NCBI GenBank assembly: GCA_041690035.1
Contig: JBDNFC010000102.1
Location: 1 to 7,940 of the forward strand
Length of the DNA: 7,940 nt
Origin: CALSPH01 sp041690035
Lineage (GTDB): Bacteria > Bacteroidota > Bacteroidia > NS11-12g > UBA955
Reading direction: 5' to 3'
The notes beneath the pieces are model-generated. The model was not told where the DNA came from, did not search any database, and saw only the letters and a program-made list of their open reading frames with translations. Made by a program: the position numbers and the translations under genes. Below are positions 5,997 to 7,940 of this stretch, piece after piece. Each line of letters starts with the position of its first letter. The first letter of the stretch is position 1.

Positions 5997-7217
5997 ATGA
6001 AAACAATTACATTAAAAAGCCATTTAAAAGCTTTATTAGCAATTTTTTTAATTGCCCTAACCCTTGGTTGTAAAAAAGAAGAAGAAAACAAGCCAGAACA
6101 AAAACCTGTAGAAATTAATGCTGATATTAATGCCGCCACAGTTTGGAAAAACATTGTTGACGACCCATCAAAACCAGATTACATCATAAAAAAAGCCCAA
6201 TTGCAGGTTAACGAAGCATTAACCATAGAGGCTGGCGTTGTGGTAGCTTTTGAAGCCGATGGCATGATGCGTTTGCCTGTAAACACCAAAGGCTTTATTT
6301 TAGGAAAAGGCACTGCTGCAAACCCAATTAGGTTTACGGGCGTGGTACAAACCCCTGGATATTGGAGAGGCATTTTGATTCTTAGCCCTGATGATAGAAA
6401 CGAATTTGACCATTGTATTTTTGAAAATGGCGGAAGTGCTGCAATGCAAACATTTGTGCCTTTGAGCAATTTGGCAATATTTACCCAATCTAATGTGAGT
6501 GGGAAACTGAGATTAACAAACTGTACTTTTAGAAATTCTGCTGGCTATGGTTTTTATGTTGGTGGAAATGCAATTATAAATACATTTAGCAGCAATACTT
6601 TTAGCAACAATACAAGTGCAAGTATTTTAACAACTCCTTCGCAGGTGCAAAAACTTGATAAATTATCGGTTTATAACATTGATAATGGCGCCAAAAGGGT
6701 AGAAATAAGTGGCGATGATTTTACTGAATTAACAGAACACACATGGAAAAACTTAGGAACGGGTGTTTTTTACAGAATCAATGGCGACATTAATATACTT
6801 TCTGGTTTAAACATTGAAGAAGGTGCTAATTTTGAAATGGCGACTAATGTTATGTTGAGAGTAAAATTTCCATCAGGCTATTTAATTGCCAAAGGAACGG
6901 CTCAAAAAATAATTAATTTTCAAGGGGTGGTAAATTCAAAAGGAACTTGGAAAGGTATTTTATTTAACTCATCGGATACAAGAAACGAATTGAGCTATTG
7001 CACCGTGTCCAATGGTGGCGGACAAAGGATGTTTACTGGCTTAAGTGCTGCCAATATTGGATTAATTACCCAATCTGGAAACACAGGTAGAGTAACTGTA
7101 ACAAATTGCAACATTCAAAATAGCGCAGGTTGCGGCATGGCAAAAGATGCAAGCAGTGTTTTAACAGAATCTGGCAATACCCACACCGGAAACACCGGAA
7201 ACAATATTTGCAACTAA
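5997..7217 (+). CDS. Surface lipoprotein with duplicated parallel beta-helix module
   Basis: At 406 residues it starts with an N-terminal hydrophobic signal (about 11-24) ending in LTLGC, with Cys25 as the lipidated residue. KKEEE directly after it resembles the Lys plus Asp/Glu lipoprotein export signal that sends Bacteroidota lipoproteins to the outer face of the outer membrane. A short Glu/Pro/Lys linker (26-40) leads into two homologous modules, about 47-205 and 247-395, exactly 200 residues apart at their TWKN/VWKN start. Each has an IEEGA/IEAGV strand, a GKGTA or AKGTA turn, a W-R/K-GI strand (123-126; 318-321), DxRNE, a Cys-containing strand ending in NGG, a (F/I)TQS strand, and TNCTFRNSAG or TNCNIQNSAG. 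This is the right-handed beta-helix style seen in Bacteroidota surface proteins. No polysaccharide-lyase catalytic set can be assigned, so a binding or scaffold role is as likely as enzymatic action. It is embedded between two 31-residue-repeat genes (4 bases after the first, 39 before the second). Confidence 0.83.
   Translation: MKTITLKSHLKALLAIFLIALTLGCKKEEENKPEQKPVEINADINAATVWKNIVDDPSKPDYIIKKAQLQVNEALTIEAGVVVAFEADGMMRLPVNTKGFILGKGTAANPIRFTGVVQTPGYWRGILILSPDDRNEFDHCIFENGGSAAMQTFVPLSNLAIFTQSNVSGKLRLTNCTFRNSAGYGFYVGGNAIINTFSSNTFSNNTSASILTTPSQVQKLDKLSVYNIDNGAKRVEISGDDFTELTEHTWKNLGTGVFYRINGDINILSGLNIEEGANFEMATNVMLRVKFPSGYLIAKGTAQKIINFQGVVNSKGTWKGILFNSSDTRNELSYCTVSNGGGQRMFTGLSAANIGLITQSGNTGRVTVTNCNIQNSAGCGMAKDASSVLTESGNTHTGNTGNNICN
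6135..7181 (+). repeat. Internal tandem duplication of the beta-helix module
   Basis: Copy 1 (about 6135-6611) and copy 2 (about 6735-7181) encode modules aligned at an offset of 200 residues at W50/W250, narrowing to about 195 at the W-R/K-GI motif (W123/W318) and again near the C-terminal TNC motif (C176/C371). Shared landmarks are WKN, FTGVV versus FQGVV, W-R/K-GIL, RNE, the Cys before the NGG turn, TQS, TNC and NSAG. DNA identity is low apart from the motifs, so the duplication is old. Confidence 0.75.
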
Positions 7218-7256
7218 GAAAATAACAAATTATAACAAAAAATAAATAATAATATC

Positions 7257-7940
7257 ATGAAAAAAACATTTTACATAACAACAATTCTATGCTTATTTGC
7301 ATCGGTGCAACTAATGGGGCAATGCAGATTAGATACCATTTTACGATTAGATAACGGTGGAGTAAGTCCTAATAAAACACTAAAAGGCAGAACCATTAAT
7401 GCTTATAAATCGGGTTCAAATACAATAATTGAAACCGAATTGAGCCAAACATATAATAGTTTAAATGGCCAATGGATTAATTCTACCAAGACGGATTACA
7501 TTTATAACGCATCTAACAAAGTAACCCAAAGAGTAGATCAGAATTGGAACATAATTGCTGGAACTTGGGGAAGTACATCCAAATATGAATACGCTTATTT
7601 AAGCGATAATCTAATATTGTATTCTGGTTTTATTTGGAGTTTATCTTCTAGTTCATGGACAAACTCCAGCCAAGAATCTTATACATACAATGGCGACAAC
7701 CAAGTAACAGAATCTATCTTAAAATTTTGGAACACAGGTGGGAATAGGTTTGTTAATTACCAAAGAAAAACTTTTACATACAATTCTACCACAAAATTGA
7801 ATATGCTTATATTTGAAGATATTTGGAACACAAGCACCACTGTTTGGGATAAAAAATATAAAACGACAACCAATCGTGGTTTTAATTTAAAACCAATTAC
7901 AATTAGACGCGATGAGTGGGATGTGGCTTCTATGGCCTAC
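7257..7940 (+). CDS. Second secreted 31-residue-repeat protein, cut by window end
   Basis: From ATG7257, 228 codons run open to the last base, so only the 3' end is missing. A signal peptide is evident (MKK, hydrophobic 5-20, probable cleavage near MGQ at 20-22). The mature part has the same repeat as the protein at 4553-5992. Key Tyr lie at about 50, 83, 114, 144 and 175. Trp lies 13-15 residues on (W97, W127, W158, W190), with an aromatic exactly 7 residues after each (W104, W134, F165, W197). W221 begins another unit. A T9SS sorting domain is expected beyond the window but cannot be seen. It is 39 bases after the beta-helix lipoprotein gene with no terminator between, so it is probably in the same operon. 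It is a divergent paralogue rather than a recent copy. Function unknown; secreted binding or adhesion protein inferred. Confidence 0.82.
   Translation, partial: MKKTFYITTILCLFASVQLMGQCRLDTILRLDNGGVSPNKTLKGRTINAYKSGSNTIIETELSQTYNSLNGQWINSTKTDYIYNASNKVTQRVDQNWNIIAGTWGSTSKYEYAYLSDNLILYSGFIWSLSSSSWTNSSQESYTYNGDNQVTESILKFWNTGGNRFVNYQRKTFTYNSTTKLNMLIFEDIWNTSTTVWDKKYKTTTNRGFNLKPITIRRDEWDVASMAY
7398..7940 (+). repeat. 31-residue coding repeats in the second repeat protein (partial array)
   Basis: At least five units are visible, with Y-x-Y-N starts (YIYN 81-84, YTYN 142-145, FTYN 173-176) and the Trp-plus-7-aromatic pair. The spacing rule is the same as in the upstream array, which supports common origin and a shared fold. 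Confidence 0.75.

Noticed and set aside
5924..6488. Three minus-strand open frames opposite the repeat protein end and the beta-helix lipoprotein
   Set aside because: They overlap confident genes and show no domain features of their own.
5997..7217. Pectate-lyase or other polysaccharide-lyase enzyme
   Set aside because: The fold style fits, but no catalytic residue set could be identified by eye.

Overview
The window looks like a piece of a Bacteroidota chromosome (Flavobacteriia/Sphingobacteriia-like; the genus cannot be read from it). The evidence is very A+T-rich DNA, start codons preceded by A-rich leaders instead of Shine-Dalgarno sites, promoter elements of the Bacteroidota TAnnTTTG type, a type IX secretion (T9SS) C-terminal sorting domain, and a lipoprotein with a Bacteroidota-style charged surface-export signal after its lipid cysteine.

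Left edge (1-160): a complete tRNA-Pro(UGG) with encoded CCA, a hairpin/T-run terminator, and a perfect tandem 11-bp repeat (TTTGCACACAA twice) that looks like a recombinase-binding or integration scar. Directly against it lies a long FN3-domain gene (148-2178) whose reading frame starts inside the second repeat copy. It lacks the signal peptide expected for its family, so it appears 5'-truncated or re-fused at a recombination boundary.

Middle (2179-4552): a decayed small gene with a good promoter (about 2220-2529), then a complete two-gene hipB-hipA toxin-antitoxin module (2622-4274). HipB is an XRE-type DNA-binding antitoxin and HipA is a Ser/Thr-kinase-fold toxin with its catalytic residues intact. 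An A/T-rich inverted repeat inside the hipB promoter is a candidate operator. Convergent to hipA, on the minus strand, is a short gene remnant (4264-4515). The mix of tRNA, repeat, truncated genes and a TA module is typical of an accessory or island-edge region.

Right (4553-7940): a tight same-strand cluster. First comes a secreted protein made of eleven tandem units of about 31 residues with a strict aromatic spacing, followed by a T9SS sorting domain. Four bases later starts a predicted surface lipoprotein made of two copies of a parallel beta-helix module. After 39 bases comes a second secreted protein with the same 31-residue repeat, cut by the window end. These three probably form one transcript encoding cell-surface proteins. 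The repeat/lipoprotein/repeat arrangement is the most novel-looking system here; its function cannot be read from sequence alone.
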